From Chelativorans sp. Marseille-P2723 (lineage in GTDB: Bacteria; Pseudomonadota; Alphaproteobacteria; Rhizobiales; Rhizobiaceae): 64,000 nt of DNA. Made by a program: the position numbers and the translations under genes. The stretch covers positions 62,001 through 126,000 of the forward strand of contig NZ_CADDWI010000009.1 of NCBI RefSeq assembly GCF_902809845.1, given 5' to 3'. The notes beneath the pieces were generated by a model. It did no database searches, was not told the origin of the DNA, and worked only from the letters and a program-made list of their open reading frames with translations. Shown here piece by piece: positions 1-8,883 of this stretch (positions are counted from its first letter, which is position 1; each line of letters begins with the position of its first letter).

Positions 1-2
1 GT

Positions 3-1517
3 GCGGTTTCCGAGGCGGAAGTGACGAGCAGGCTTGTCGCGCAGGGCGCCGCTGGCATCTCCAGCCCCCCTTACCAACCCATCACCCCCGCCCCGCCTGA
101 CAGCAGCCTTTTTCCTAATGCCGCTTCAGACCCCTTCGCTTCCTTCAATGCACCACCGGCCGCACGACCACCCTCCACGGCAACGGAGAGGGCCCGCCGT
201 CGCGAACAGGACGGGGCTGATCAAGAAAGGTTACAGCCCGTAGCCGAGCAGCAAATCGACGATCTGCCCACCGGCAACACCCGCGCTGTCATTGTGGATG
301 CGCTTGCACCGTCCGGTACCGAGGTCCCGGCCAGGCTGAACCAGCCTGCCACGCCCATCGAGGGGCTTCCGCGACGATGGGAGGAAGCTCCATATGCCCC
401 CAGTGGCCTACGGATCGGTACCTTCGTCCTTATTCCCCAGCTTGAGCAGGGGCTTACCTGGACCTCCAATGCGAGCGACACTCCCGGTGGCGATGAGGCG
501 CTGATGTCGGAAACCTCCTTGCGGCTCGGGGCGGCATCCGACTGGTCGCGCCACAGCGCCAGCGCAAACGCCTTCGGAACAATCCGCAGGTCGCTCTCCG
601 GCGACGAGATTTCGGAAGCGGAAGGGGGCGCGGATGTGCGCTTGGACGTCGACATATCCGAGTCAATGCGGGGTACCGGCGCACTCGCCTATTCGGCGCG
701 GCGCGAGGGGGCATCCTCGCCCGTCATCATCTCCGGCGTGGAGAAGCAACCTCTTCGTCACACCATCGAGGCCGCGCTGGGACTTGAACGGTCGCTTGGG
801 CCCGTTCGAATAGGGATGATTGGTGAAGTCCTGCGCAATCAGTTTGGCGATGCCAAGCTGGCAGGGGGCGGGAGGCTTTCACAGTCGGAACGCAACTCGA
901 TTTTGGCTGTCGCCAGGCTTCGCAGCGGCTATGAAATATCGCCGGCGCTTATTCCCTTCGTGGAAGTTCAGGCGGGACGCCGCATTTATGACGATGAGCG
1001 CGATAGCGCCGGGTATGCACGCTCGGCGCTGCGGCTCGGCGCACGCGCAGGCATTGCGTTCGACCTTTCCGAAAAGCTGAACGGCGAAATTTCGGCGGGC
1101 TGGATCAGCGAAGATCTCGATGATGACAGGCTGCAGACAATTTCTGGCTTGGCGTTGGGCGCCATCCTTGCATGGTCACCGCAACGCGGAACCATCGTCA
1201 GCCTGAACGCGAACACTGTGGTGGAGGGCACCACAGCACCCGGAGAAAGCGGCTCACTTCTCCATTACGGCACGTTGGAGATGGAGCGTCAGTTGCGCTC
1301 TAACCTGACGGGCAATCTCGCGCTCGGATTGTCGTACCGCGATTATGCAGCTGGTGGACATGACCTGATCATGAGCGGCGAGGCCGGGCTGACCTGGTGG
1401 CTCAACCGCTATGCCGGCCTCACCAGCCGCGCTCGCCACGAGCGCCAGACCAGCAGCCTGCGCGGCCGGGAGTACGAGACGACCAGCGTCTTCATGGGCG
1501 TGCGGCTACAGCGATAG
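3..1517 (+). CDS. Outer-membrane beta-barrel protein, 5' end outside the window
   Basis: The frame is open from the first bases of the window, and the first in-window start is a GTG at 21. The visible protein lacks a signal peptide, which a barrel protein must have, so I infer the true start lies upstream. The visible part begins with a Pro/Ala-rich, low-complexity stretch of about 110 residues. Alternating-hydrophobicity segments rich in Gly, Arg and aromatic residues follow to the C-terminus, as in the putative beta-barrel porin type 2 (BBP2) families. In related rhizobia such proteins lie near surface-polysaccharide genes, and the convergent neighbour here is galU, 20 bp away. A transport or polysaccharide-export role is possible but not shown by the sequence. 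Confidence 0.7.
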   Translation, partial: AVSEAEVTSRLVAQGAAGISSPPYQPITPAPPDSSLFPNAASDPFASFNAPPAARPPSTATERARRREQDGADQERLQPVAEQQIDDLPTGNTRAVIVDALAPSGTEVPARLNQPATPIEGLPRRWEEAPYAPSGLRIGTFVLIPQLEQGLTWTSNASDTPGGDEALMSETSLRLGAASDWSRHSASANAFGTIRRSLSGDEISEAEGGADVRLDVDISESMRGTGALAYSARREGASSPVIISGVEKQPLRHTIEAALGLERSLGPVRIGMIGEVLRNQFGDAKLAGGGRLSQSERNSILAVARLRSGYEISPALIPFVEVQAGRRIYDDERDSAGYARSALRLGARAGIAFDLSEKLNGEISAGWISEDLDDDRLQTISGLALGAILAWSPQRGTIVSLNANTVVEGTTAPGESGSLLHYGTLEMERQLRSNLTGNLALGLSYRDYAAGGHDLIMSGEAGLTWWLNRYAGLTSRARHERQTSSLRGREYETTSVFMGVRLQR

Positions 1518-1537
1518 CTTCGCAACGCGCCAGCTTT

Positions 1538-2413
1538 CTACTCCTGATTGAGGAAGCTCCTCATGAAGCGGAGGACGTGAGGCTTCAGTTGCGGGCTGTC
1601 GAGGGCAAGGGCAAGATTGGCCTTGATGAAGCCTTCTGGTGAGCCGCAGTCGAAGGTGTTGCCCGTGAAGATGTGCGCATAGAAGGGCTGGGTCGCGTGC
1701 AGCCGCAGCATCGCGTCTGTGATCTGTATTTCTCCGCCCGCGCCGGTTTCCTGGTTTTCCAGCAGCGCAAAAATCTCGGGCTGCAGAATGTAACGGCCAT
1801 TGATGTAGAAGTTGGAAGGTGCGTCCTCCGGCTCCGGTTTTTCCACCATGGCGGTGATCTCAAACCCGGTATAGGCATCCTTGCCGCGGCCAACGATGCC
1901 GTATTTGTGCGTCTCCGTCGGATCACACTCCTCCACGGCCAGGATGTTGCCGCCGGTCTGCTCATAAAGCTCGACCATTTGTTTCATGCAGCCGGTTTCC
2001 GATTGCATGATCATGTCGGGCAATAGAAGTGCGAAAGGCTCGTCGCCGACCAGTTCACGCGCGCACCAGACGGCATGACCTAGGCCCAGCGGCACCTGCT
2101 GGCGGGTATAGCTGACTTGCCCCGGCTCCGGCTGCATCGCTTCCAGACGCTCCAGAATCTCGGTCCTGCCGCGCCGCGACAGGGTTTCGTAAAGCTCCAC
2201 CTGGACGTCGAAATGATCCTCAATTGCACTCTTGTTGCGGCCGGTCACAAAAATGAGATGCTCGATGCCAGCCTCCCGGGCCTCATTCACCACATACTGG
2301 ATCACGGGCTTGTCGACCACCGTCAGCATCTCCTTTGGAAGAGCCTTGGTGGCGGGTAGGAAGCGAGTGCCCAGCCCTGCAACCGGGAACACCGCTTTGC
2401 GGATTTTCTTCAT
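1538..2413 (-). CDS. galU: UTP--glucose-1-phosphate uridylyltransferase
   Basis: This 291-residue cytoplasmic enzyme makes UDP-glucose from UTP and glucose-1-phosphate for exopolysaccharide, glucan and LPS precursors. The N-terminus carries the nucleotidyltransferase signature VAGLGTRFLPATKALPKEML (residues 11-30), with the Gly-rich nucleotide loop and the phosphate-binding Lys. MVEKPEPEDAPSNFYINGRY near residue 190 fits the sugar-binding region of bacterial GalU. The length is normal and the gene is intact. It diverges from the lytic transglycosylase across a 186-bp spacer that must hold both promoters. In rhizobia the same family is also called exoN or celA; sequence alone does not separate these names. 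Confidence 0.93.
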   Translation of the reverse strand: MKKIRKAVFPVAGLGTRFLPATKALPKEMLTVVDKPVIQYVVNEAREAGIEHLIFVTGRNKSAIEDHFDVQVELYETLSRRGRTEILERLEAMQPEPGQVSYTRQQVPLGLGHAVWCARELVGDEPFALLLPDMIMQSETGCMKQMVELYEQTGGNILAVEECDPTETHKYGIVGRGKDAYTGFEITAMVEKPEPEDAPSNFYINGRYILQPEIFALLENQETGAGGEIQITDAMLRLHATQPFYAHIFTGNTFDCGSPEGFIKANLALALDSPQLKPHVLRFMRSFLNQE

Positions 2414-2599
2414 GCGTAGGATCCTCGCGCTTGACGTCTGGGAAGCACCGCGGACAATGCTTGGTTGTGACTAGTGGTTCCTGTCTTAAGAAATCGCATG
2501 CTGCACCTACCTTCAGCCAGGGCCGGATTTATATGGTAAACTTTTTCCTTACCGCAATCGGCCATTATTCCGTCGAGTTCTTCGGATGGAGGTTGCCAC

Positions 2600-3820
2600 A
2601 TGAGAAAAAGAGCCGCCCTTAATTCTGTCGCCGTCAAGTTGCTGGCGGCGGTTCTATTTGTACTTCTTGGCGCCCAATCATCCTTGGCGGATGCCGGATT
2701 TCAACGTTGGATTGCGGAGTTCCGAAACGTTGCGATCCAGAATGGTATCTCCGGCGCCACTTACGACCGTGCCTTCCGCGGCATCACTGCGCCGGACCCA
2801 GAAGTGCTGGAGAAGGCGCGCTATCAGCCCGAATTCCGCAACGAAGCGTGGGAGTATTTCGACAACCGGGTGAACGAGCACACAATCACAAGAGGCAGGC
2901 AGCTTGCACAGGAGTGGAAGCCTTGGCTTGATCGGATCGAGCGTCAATTCGGCGTAAGCCGGTACATCCTCCTTGCCATCTGGTCAATCGAATCCAATTA
3001 CGGCGAAGCGCTCAAGAACGCCTCCGTCATGCGCAGCTTGCCACGCTCGCTCGCAACGCTTGCCTATGGCGACCAACGTCGCGCAAAATTTGCGCGCACG
3101 CAGCTACTGGCGGCGCTCAAGATCCTGGAGCGGGGCGACATCGATGTTAGCCATCTGTCCAGCTCCTGGGCTGGTGCAATGGGCCACACACAATTCATCC
3201 CTACTAGCTACCAAGCCTATGCGGTGGACATGGACGGGGACGGCCGCAGGGACATCTGGAACTCGGTACCCGACGCGCTGGCAACCGCAGCCAATCTTCT
3301 TCGCAAGAATGGCTGGCGGACCGGCGAAACCTGGGGTTACGAGGTCGTTTTACCGGGGGGACGCAAGTTCCCTGCCGGCAGCATGCCGCTTAGCAGATGG
3401 GCATCGATCGGCGTGGTGCGCGCCAATGGGCAGACCTTTCCCCGCCCTTCTGACGATGCGGAGCTGAAAGTTCCGGATGGGCGCGCCGGACCCGCCTTCC
3501 TGATGACCAAGAATTTCTTCGTCATCAAGCGCTACAACAACTCCGACAAATATGCCCTTGCCGTAGGACTGCTAGCGGACCAGATAGCCGGTTTTGGAGC
3601 GCCCACGCGTGACTGGAACCGGCCGTTCGAGCGGCTCTCGTTTCAGGAAACGCAGGAGCTCCAGCAAAGGCTTGGCGCGCTCGGCTATTATCAAGGCGAG
3701 ATCGACGGCAAGATCGGTTCCGGCTCACGCGGAGCCATCAAGGCATTTCAGGCACGGATAGGCCTTGCTCAGGATGGGCATCCCAGCAAGGAGGTCCTAA
3801 GGAAACTAAGAGGTCACTGA
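2600..3820 (+). CDS. Lytic murein transglycosylase, MltB type, with peptidoglycan-binding domain
   Basis: A 406-residue exported enzyme that cleaves the MurNAc-GlcNAc bond to leave 1,6-anhydro ends. Residues 1-32 form a signal peptide ending near SLADA. The SLT_2/MltB catalytic domain spans about 33-325. The catalytic Glu is E131 in AIWSIESNYGEA, and the family motif GAMGHTQFIPTSY follows near residue 195. A PG_binding_1 domain fills about 345-404 (LQQRLGALGYYQGEIDGKIG). There is no lipobox Cys, so it is probably periplasmic rather than lipid-anchored. The next gene starts 4 bp after the stop, suggesting one transcript with the DUF459 protein. Confidence 0.9.
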   Translation: MRKRAALNSVAVKLLAAVLFVLLGAQSSLADAGFQRWIAEFRNVAIQNGISGATYDRAFRGITAPDPEVLEKARYQPEFRNEAWEYFDNRVNEHTITRGRQLAQEWKPWLDRIERQFGVSRYILLAIWSIESNYGEALKNASVMRSLPRSLATLAYGDQRRAKFARTQLLAALKILERGDIDVSHLSSSWAGAMGHTQFIPTSYQAYAVDMDGDGRRDIWNSVPDALATAANLLRKNGWRTGETWGYEVVLPGGRKFPAGSMPLSRWASIGVVRANGQTFPRPSDDAELKVPDGRAGPAFLMTKNFFVIKRYNNSDKYALAVGLLADQIAGFGAPTRDWNRPFERLSFQETQELQQRLGALGYYQGEIDGKIGSGSRGAIKAFQARIGLAQDGHPSKEVLRKLRGH

Positions 3821-3824
3821 CGCG

Positions 3825-5066
3825 ATGAAGAACGCAGCGCTTAAAAGACCGGCTTCCTGCCTGCTGCGTTCTCCCCTCATGCTGCTTTGCACAACCATTG
3901 CGCTTGCTTTTCTGGTGCCATTGGCAGGGACGGCGGAGGCACAGGAGCTGGTGCGCCGCCAAACTCTTTTTGAGCGCCTATTTGGAGGCGGGCCTCCCGC
4001 ACATCAGGTAACGCCGCCTACGCAGCCTCAAAGAGCTGCCCCTTCCCCGCGGCAGCAGCGTCCGGTGCCGTCAGGACAGCGCCGCGCACCGTCGCGCAGC
4101 AGCGCCCCCTCAGCTACTGAACCGCAGGCGCCTGCCGTTATCGAGAAGCTCGATAATGCGCTCACTGTCCTCGTTGTCGGAGACTTCCTTGCAAGCGGTC
4201 TGGCAGAAGGATTGGAAGCAGCCTACGCCGAATCGCCCGGCGTACGCGTGGTCGACCGTGCCAATGGATCATCCGGCTTCGTCCGCGACGATTATTATGA
4301 CTGGAACGGACAGATAGGCGAGATTCTGGAGGAAGTGAACCCTGCGGTCGTCGTCGTGATGATCGGCTCGAACGACCGCCAGCAGCTTGTCGTCAATGGC
4401 CAACCCGAACGTCCGCAGACCGAGGGCTGGAGCAGGGAATACAAGAACCGGGTTGCTCGCTTTACAGCAACCGTGAGACGAACAGGCATCTCGATAATAT
4501 GGTCGGGCCTTCCGCCCTTCAAATCGTCATCGATGACGTCGGACATGCTGGCTTTCAATGACATATATAAGAAAGCGGTGGAGGAGGCTGGCGGCACATT
4601 CGTCGATATCTGGGACGGTTTTGCCGACGAGAACGGCGCCTTCACCTTCACGGGGCCAGACGTGAACGGCCAACCGGTCAGGCTGCGCGGAAGCGACGGC
4701 ATCAACTTAACCCGTCCTGCCAAGCGGAAGCTTGCCTTTTATGTCGAACAACCGCTCAACAAGCTGCTTGGCAACGCGACCTCGCCGCGAATCGAGCCGC
4801 AGGAGCTTGAGAACCTGCCGCCACCGGGAATTGTTCTGGGCGAGCCCATCGATCTCATGCGCACTCACCCAATCTCTCTGGCCGCCCCTCAGGCAGGCGG
4901 TAACATGCTCTTAGACGGAGGACCGATCGCTGCGACTATTGAACGCTCCATTCCTGCCCCGCGCGCCGGAAGGGCCGACAACTTCTCCTTGCGAAAGAAA
5001 GCGGACGCGCCGAAATCAGCAATCAGTGAGGAAACAAGGACAGCAGAACCGGCGGAGGATCCATGA
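3825..5066 (+). CDS. DUF459 SGNH-hydrolase-fold periplasmic protein, catalytic residues apparently replaced
   Basis: A 413-residue protein with an N-terminal signal or anchor (about 18-42) and a Pro/Arg/Ser-rich linker (about 58-105). The DUF459 SGNH-fold domain covers about 112-315, and a charged tail follows. Block I reads VLVVGDFLASGL, with Phe121 where an active enzyme has the nucleophilic Ser of GDS. Block III is intact (MIGSNDRQQ, 179-187). The C-terminal block reads DGINLT, with Asn294 where the catalytic His of DGIH would be. I infer a non-catalytic or altered protein, perhaps a cell-wall or glycan-binding partner of the transglycosylase 4 bp upstream. The family assignment is firm and the function is not. 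Confidence 0.82.
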   Translation: MKNAALKRPASCLLRSPLMLLCTTIALAFLVPLAGTAEAQELVRRQTLFERLFGGGPPAHQVTPPTQPQRAAPSPRQQRPVPSGQRRAPSRSSAPSATEPQAPAVIEKLDNALTVLVVGDFLASGLAEGLEAAYAESPGVRVVDRANGSSGFVRDDYYDWNGQIGEILEEVNPAVVVVMIGSNDRQQLVVNGQPERPQTEGWSREYKNRVARFTATVRRTGISIIWSGLPPFKSSSMTSDMLAFNDIYKKAVEEAGGTFVDIWDGFADENGAFTFTGPDVNGQPVRLRGSDGINLTRPAKRKLAFYVEQPLNKLLGNATSPRIEPQELENLPPPGIVLGEPIDLMRTHPISLAAPQAGGNMLLDGGPIAATIERSIPAPRAGRADNFSLRKKADAPKSAISEETRTAEPAEDP

Positions 5067-5389
5067 TCCATAATGGGGAAAGCACGTTTCAGCAAACGGC
5101 TGGCTTCGCCATTTGAGACCGTAGGTCCGGGGTAAACGCTTCTTGCTGGAAGTGAGGCGGAAGCTCTCCTTTTTATCTCGCCCAGTTGAACTTCGCCGCT
5201 GGATCGGTCATTCAGCATGTCACGAATGACCACAGGGGGATGGACATGCCGGCTCAGGTCATTCACCGTCCAGCTTGGCCAGCCTCAGCGTTTAAGTCCA
5301 TTAGAATACTGACTGATCTTCCGATGGCTGCTCTTGCTTCAGGCTCTCCGCTGGCCAATCCTTCCCTTGCCGCTCCCGTGTTTGGATGA
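5067..5389. other. Intergenic region of 323 bp with repeated octamer
   Basis: No convincing gene is present; the short open frames have no recognisable content. The stretch holds the repeated octamer GGTCATTC and its complement, listed separately, and a weakly purine-rich lead to the flavin reductase ATG at 5390. It is the boundary between core envelope genes and the catabolic island. Confidence 0.6.
5206..5231. promoter_or_regulatory. Perfect 8-bp inverted repeat upstream of the flavin reductase
   Basis: GGTCATTC at 5206-5213 is mirrored by GAATGACC at 5224-5231 with a 10-bp spacer. A third copy, GGTCATTC, lies at 5257-5264, and a fourth, GAATGACC, at 5388-5395 covers the ATG of the flavin reductase at 5390. 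Either a dyad operator or an RNA hairpin set would explain this. The octamer in the start region could pair with the 5257 copy. Function is inferred only. Confidence 0.4.
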
Positions 5390-6070
5390 ATGACCATGAT
5401 CTTTGATTTCGACGTCCTCCCACCTGAAGCAAAGAACAAGCTGCTACACTCGACCATCGTTCCGCGGCCGATTGCCTGGGTTACCAGCCTTGACGCCGAT
5501 GGCGTGCGTAACATGGCGCCCTTCTCCTTCTTCAACGTGTTTTCGGCAGATCCTGCGATCCTCGGCTTCGGCGTCGGCGGGTCCGTCTTCGGTGGCCGGA
5601 AGGATACGGCCGCCAATATTCGCGCGCGCAAGGATTTCGTGGTCCATCTTGTCTCGCATTCCAATCGGGCGGCAATGAACCTGACGGCGGCCGAACTACC
5701 ATCGGACATTGACGAGATTGAGCTTGCTGGCCTCACCGCCGTGCCATCCGAGCGGGTGTCCGCGCCTCGAATCGCCGAATGCGACGTCGCGATGGAATGC
5801 GTGCTTCACTCCGAGGTGCCCCTGAGCCAGGAGCGGAGCCTCTTTCTCGGCCGCGTGGTGGTGATGCACCTTGCCGATAAAATGATCGAGGATGTGGAGC
5901 GGTATTACGTCGACACGCCTGCGCTCGATCTCATCGCAAGGATGCACGGCCGAGGCTGGTACGCGCGAACCACTGACCTTTATAGGATGGACCGGCCAAT
6001 CCCTGAGGAAGTAATGAGGTCGATCCGGACTGAGGCGGCCCCCGACGCTCCTCCTACCGAGGACGAATAA
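5390..6070 (+). CDS. Flavin reductase family protein (FMN-binding split barrel)
   Basis: A 226-residue cytoplasmic flavoprotein of the DIM6/NTAB flavin reductase type. Residues about 15-165 form the split-barrel FMN domain, with STIVPRPIAWVTSLDADGV followed by NMAPFSFFN, the usual FMN-contact region. Such proteins supply reduced flavin to a partner monooxygenase or act as oxidoreductases themselves. No monooxygenase is adjacent; the nearest candidate is the luciferase-like gene at 16558-17553. The start is the first ATG at 5390, and a second ATG two codons on could also serve. It converges with the DUF6282 gene. The substrate is unknown. Confidence 0.83.
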   Translation: MTMIFDFDVLPPEAKNKLLHSTIVPRPIAWVTSLDADGVRNMAPFSFFNVFSADPAILGFGVGGSVFGGRKDTAANIRARKDFVVHLVSHSNRAAMNLTAAELPSDIDEIELAGLTAVPSERVSAPRIAECDVAMECVLHSEVPLSQERSLFLGRVVVMHLADKMIEDVERYYVDTPALDLIARMHGRGWYARTTDLYRMDRPIPEEVMRSIRTEAAPDAPPTEDE

Positions 6071-6099
6071 AGGATGCTTTTTCTGCTTTTCTCGCTGTT

Positions 6100-7005
6100 C
6101 TAAAGGCCGACCAGCGCCGCAGCGTTCTTGGCGGTCATCTTACGGATCGCGTCGTCGTCATACCCGAGCCGGATCAGCACCTCCATGATGGCGCGGAAAC
6201 CTTCCACCGGGGTCGGGTTGTTGTTCTGTCCCAGATCAGAGCCGAAAAAGGTATTGTCTACTCCGCCCGCGTCGATGGCTGCCTTCAGATGGGAGTCGTC
6301 GAACATGTGAAAAGTCGAGGGAATGAACATGCAGATCGAGTGTTCGATGGCCACGCCCATGGAAACGAGCTGTGCAATGTCCTGGAACGTTCCCTCGTTC
6401 ACATAGGTGGGATGGTTGAGGAACAACCGCGTCACCCCGCGCGCCTTTGCCTCTTCATAGAAAGGGAACAGCTCGGAGATGTGGTGATGCCCGCCCGAGA
6501 CGACAGCATCGTTTTCGGCGATCAAGTCGAGGATCATCTTCACCTCGTCCCGCACTCTGCCCGTCTCGTCGATAAGCGTTGCCGGGACCGCCTGAACCGT
6601 CTTCTTGCTATTTACCGGGAACTTGTCCTTGAAATCTGCTTCCTTCGCCTCGTGGTCGAGGTGGTTCTTCGCATGAGCCGTTGCCATCCAGACGACGCGG
6701 GCTCCCTGCTTCAAGGCATAATCCACCGCTGAAGGATTGAATCCGCCAACCGGATTGTTCAGCACGATTGCGCCCAGGCACTGCGTCTTGAGTTGCAGTT
6801 GCTTGTTGATCAGCGTCGCGATTGGCATCGTCGGATAGTAGTGATCCTTCAGCAGAACCGCTCGCATCCCGGCTACGTCCGCCTCGCGCATCACCTCGAA
6901 ATGATCGACCTTGCGCGGATGCAGCGAGGGACCGCTGTGAACATGCAGATCAACCGCTCCCTGCATCAGCGCGTCGATCCGCGCGTTGTGGGCTTGTGTC
7001 GTCAT
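6100..7005 (-). CDS. DUF6282 family protein, metal-dependent hydrolase-like
   Basis: A 301-residue soluble protein that I place in the amidohydrolase/PHP-like DUF6282 family. A metal-ligand HxH pair (H21, H23 in DLHVHSGPS) is followed by KDHYYPT (53-59), GGHHHIS in the middle, and FGSDLGQNNNP near residue 265, whose Asp suits the last metal ligand of a TIM-barrel hydrolase. It is the last gene of the dctPQM unit, 27 bp after dctM. This suggests it acts on the compound brought in by that transporter, perhaps opening a ring, amide or lactone. The reaction has not been established for the family as far as I know. Confidence 0.75.
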   Translation of the reverse strand: MTTQAHNARIDALMQGAVDLHVHSGPSLHPRKVDHFEVMREADVAGMRAVLLKDHYYPTMPIATLINKQLQLKTQCLGAIVLNNPVGGFNPSAVDYALKQGARVVWMATAHAKNHLDHEAKEADFKDKFPVNSKKTVQAVPATLIDETGRVRDEVKMILDLIAENDAVVSGGHHHISELFPFYEEAKARGVTRLFLNHPTYVNEGTFQDIAQLVSMGVAIEHSICMFIPSTFHMFDDSHLKAAIDAGGVDNTFFGSDLGQNNNPTPVEGFRAIMEVLIRLGYDDDAIRKMTAKNAAALVGL

Positions 7006-7032
7006 GTGTGGTTCCTTCTGAATCCGGGCAAG

Positions 7033-8310
7033 TCATTTCACCAAGAGTTCCGGCAGCCACAACGTGACGGCGGGAACGAAAGTGATGATCATGAGCACGA
7101 CCAACGCGATTCCGATCATCGGGAGGGCATGCCATGCCACCTTGTCGACGCGGGTTCTGGCAATATTGGAGACGATGAACAGGCACAGCCCGACCGGTGG
7201 CGTGATGAAGCCGATCAGGATGTTGAAGACAACCATCACGCCCAGTTGCACCTGATCAATGCCGACGGCCTGCCCAATTCCGACCAATGCCGGAACGGTG
7301 AGGATCAGTGTTGGTGTGGCCTCCAGCACCGTGCCGAGGAGCAGCAGGATGATGTTGACCATGATCAGCACGAAGATCGGGTTCTCTGAAATGGAATAGA
7401 GCCCAGCAACAACCGTTTGCGGCAGCTTCTCCATCGCGAATATGAAAGAGGCTATATTCGCCATCGCCACGAGCAAGAAGATGGCAGCCGTCAGCAGAGC
7501 GGTATTTAGAAGTGCATCACGTATGCGCGCCAGGGTTAGCGTGCGATAGAGCAGTCCGGCGACGATCAGAGCATAGAGCGCTGCCACGGCCGCTGCCTCC
7601 GTAGGGGTAAATACCCCGCCGCGTATGCCGCCTACGATAATGATCGGCAGTAGCATGACCGGGATTACCTCCCAGCACGCTGAAATGAACTCGCGCAGAG
7701 TCGGCGGCTCCGAACGGGGATAGTTCCGCTTCTTGGCGATCCACACGGCATAGATCGATAGTCCGATGGCAAGCAGGAAGGCCGGGATGATGCCGGCAAT
7801 GAACAGCCTTGCGATCGAGGTTTGGGACAGCGCACCGAAGATCACCAAGGCGATCGAGGGCGGGATGAGCGGCGCCATCAGGGAGGACATACTCATCAGC
7901 GCCGCCGCATAGTTCACGTCATAGCCTTCGCGCTTCATCTCGGGGATCAGCACCGACCCCAACGCCGCAGCGTCCGCAGCGGCCGAACCGCTGACCCCGC
8001 CGAAAAGCATGCTGCCCCAGACGGCAGTCAATGAAACACCGCCCGTGAAGCGCCCGACGCACATCTTGGCGAAGCGAAGGAGCCGATGGGTCAGGCCGCC
8101 AGCCTCCATCAGATTGCCTGCGAGGATGAACAGTGGAATCGCCAGCAGCACGAAGGAATCGCCGCCAGCAAACATGCGCTGCGGCACCGTCAGCAAGAAC
8201 ATGTGCTGCCCAGTCCAAATAAAGTAAGCGAACATACTGATGCCGATAACGAAGACCACCGGTGTTCCGGCGGCAAGCAGCACGACAAAACTGACCAGAA
8301 GGGCACTCAT
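7033..8310 (-). CDS. dctM: TRAP transporter large permease (DctM)
   Basis: A 425-residue inner-membrane protein with about 12 transmembrane helices. It is the sodium-coupled transport subunit of a tripartite TRAP system for organic acids. Family-typical segments include GNLMEAGGLTHRLLRFA, then GGVSGSAAADAAALGSVLIP, and the late FITPPVGLCLF. The start overlaps the dctQ stop by 4 bp (ATGA), showing translational coupling. It belongs to the unit dctP-dctQ-dctM-DUF6282, which diverges from the IclR regulator. The substrate cannot be read from the permease. Confidence 0.95.
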   Translation of the reverse strand: MSALLVSFVVLLAAGTPVVFVIGISMFAYFIWTGQHMFLLTVPQRMFAGGDSFVLLAIPLFILAGNLMEAGGLTHRLLRFAKMCVGRFTGGVSLTAVWGSMLFGGVSGSAAADAAALGSVLIPEMKREGYDVNYAAALMSMSSLMAPLIPPSIALVIFGALSQTSIARLFIAGIIPAFLLAIGLSIYAVWIAKKRNYPRSEPPTLREFISACWEVIPVMLLPIIIVGGIRGGVFTPTEAAAVAALYALIVAGLLYRTLTLARIRDALLNTALLTAAIFLLVAMANIASFIFAMEKLPQTVVAGLYSISENPIFVLIMVNIILLLLGTVLEATPTLILTVPALVGIGQAVGIDQVQLGVMVVFNILIGFITPPVGLCLFIVSNIARTRVDKVAWHALPMIGIALVVLMIITFVPAVTLWLPELLVK

Positions 8311-8822
8311 TCGAGGCTCTCCCTTGCGTGATAAGCCACTTCCTCAACTTTCGGGCGCGGTTCCGGCAGGAACTGCTGCACGATCACATGCACCGCCATC
8401 AGCACGCAGCCGACGGGGATTGAAAGATGCACCCAGAACATGGATATCCGAAGCGCAATGGCGCGGTCGTTCGCCGTGCGCTGAGCAAAGTCGAACCCGT
8501 ACCAGGCAATGACCAGCAGGAAGATGACGACGATGATCCGGACGACGGACTTCACGACCTGCTGCGGAATATGCGGCAGGTGGTCCACCAACACCGTGAA
8601 GCCCAGCATCTCGCCGCGGGAATACGCAAGCCCGGACACGCCAAAGACGCTCCAGATGGTCAGGTAACGCATCAATTCCTCTGACCAGTACAGCGATGCA
8701 CCGATCACGTAGCGAAAAAGGACTTGCAGCACTGCGACGACGGCGACCGTACCGATCGCCAGGATGCCTAGTGTCTCGATCAGCCGGACATAGGCCCTGG
8801 CAAAGGTTCTCAAGGCGCTCAT
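8307..8822 (-). CDS. dctQ: TRAP transporter small permease (DctQ)
   Basis: A 171-residue membrane protein with four predicted helices. The segment GASLYWSEELMRYLTIW is the DctQ signature around the second helix. The subunit supports DctM in the inner membrane and contacts the periplasmic binding protein. The frame is open further upstream, to 8918, but that would run into the end of dctP. The ATG at 8822 gives a normal family length and leaves a 61-bp gap after the dctP stop. The stop overlaps the dctM start by 4 bp. Confidence 0.9.
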   Translation of the reverse strand: MSALRTFARAYVRLIETLGILAIGTVAVVAVLQVLFRYVIGASLYWSEELMRYLTIWSVFGVSGLAYSRGEMLGFTVLVDHLPHIPQQVVKSVVRIIVVIFLLVIAWYGFDFAQRTANDRAIALRISMFWVHLSIPVGCVLMAVHVIVQQFLPEPRPKVEEVAYHARESLE

Positions 8823-8883
8823 GAAGCAATCCAGAAATGCCCGAACGGCACCCCTGGAGGGCGCCTGATCGGGATTTGCCAGG

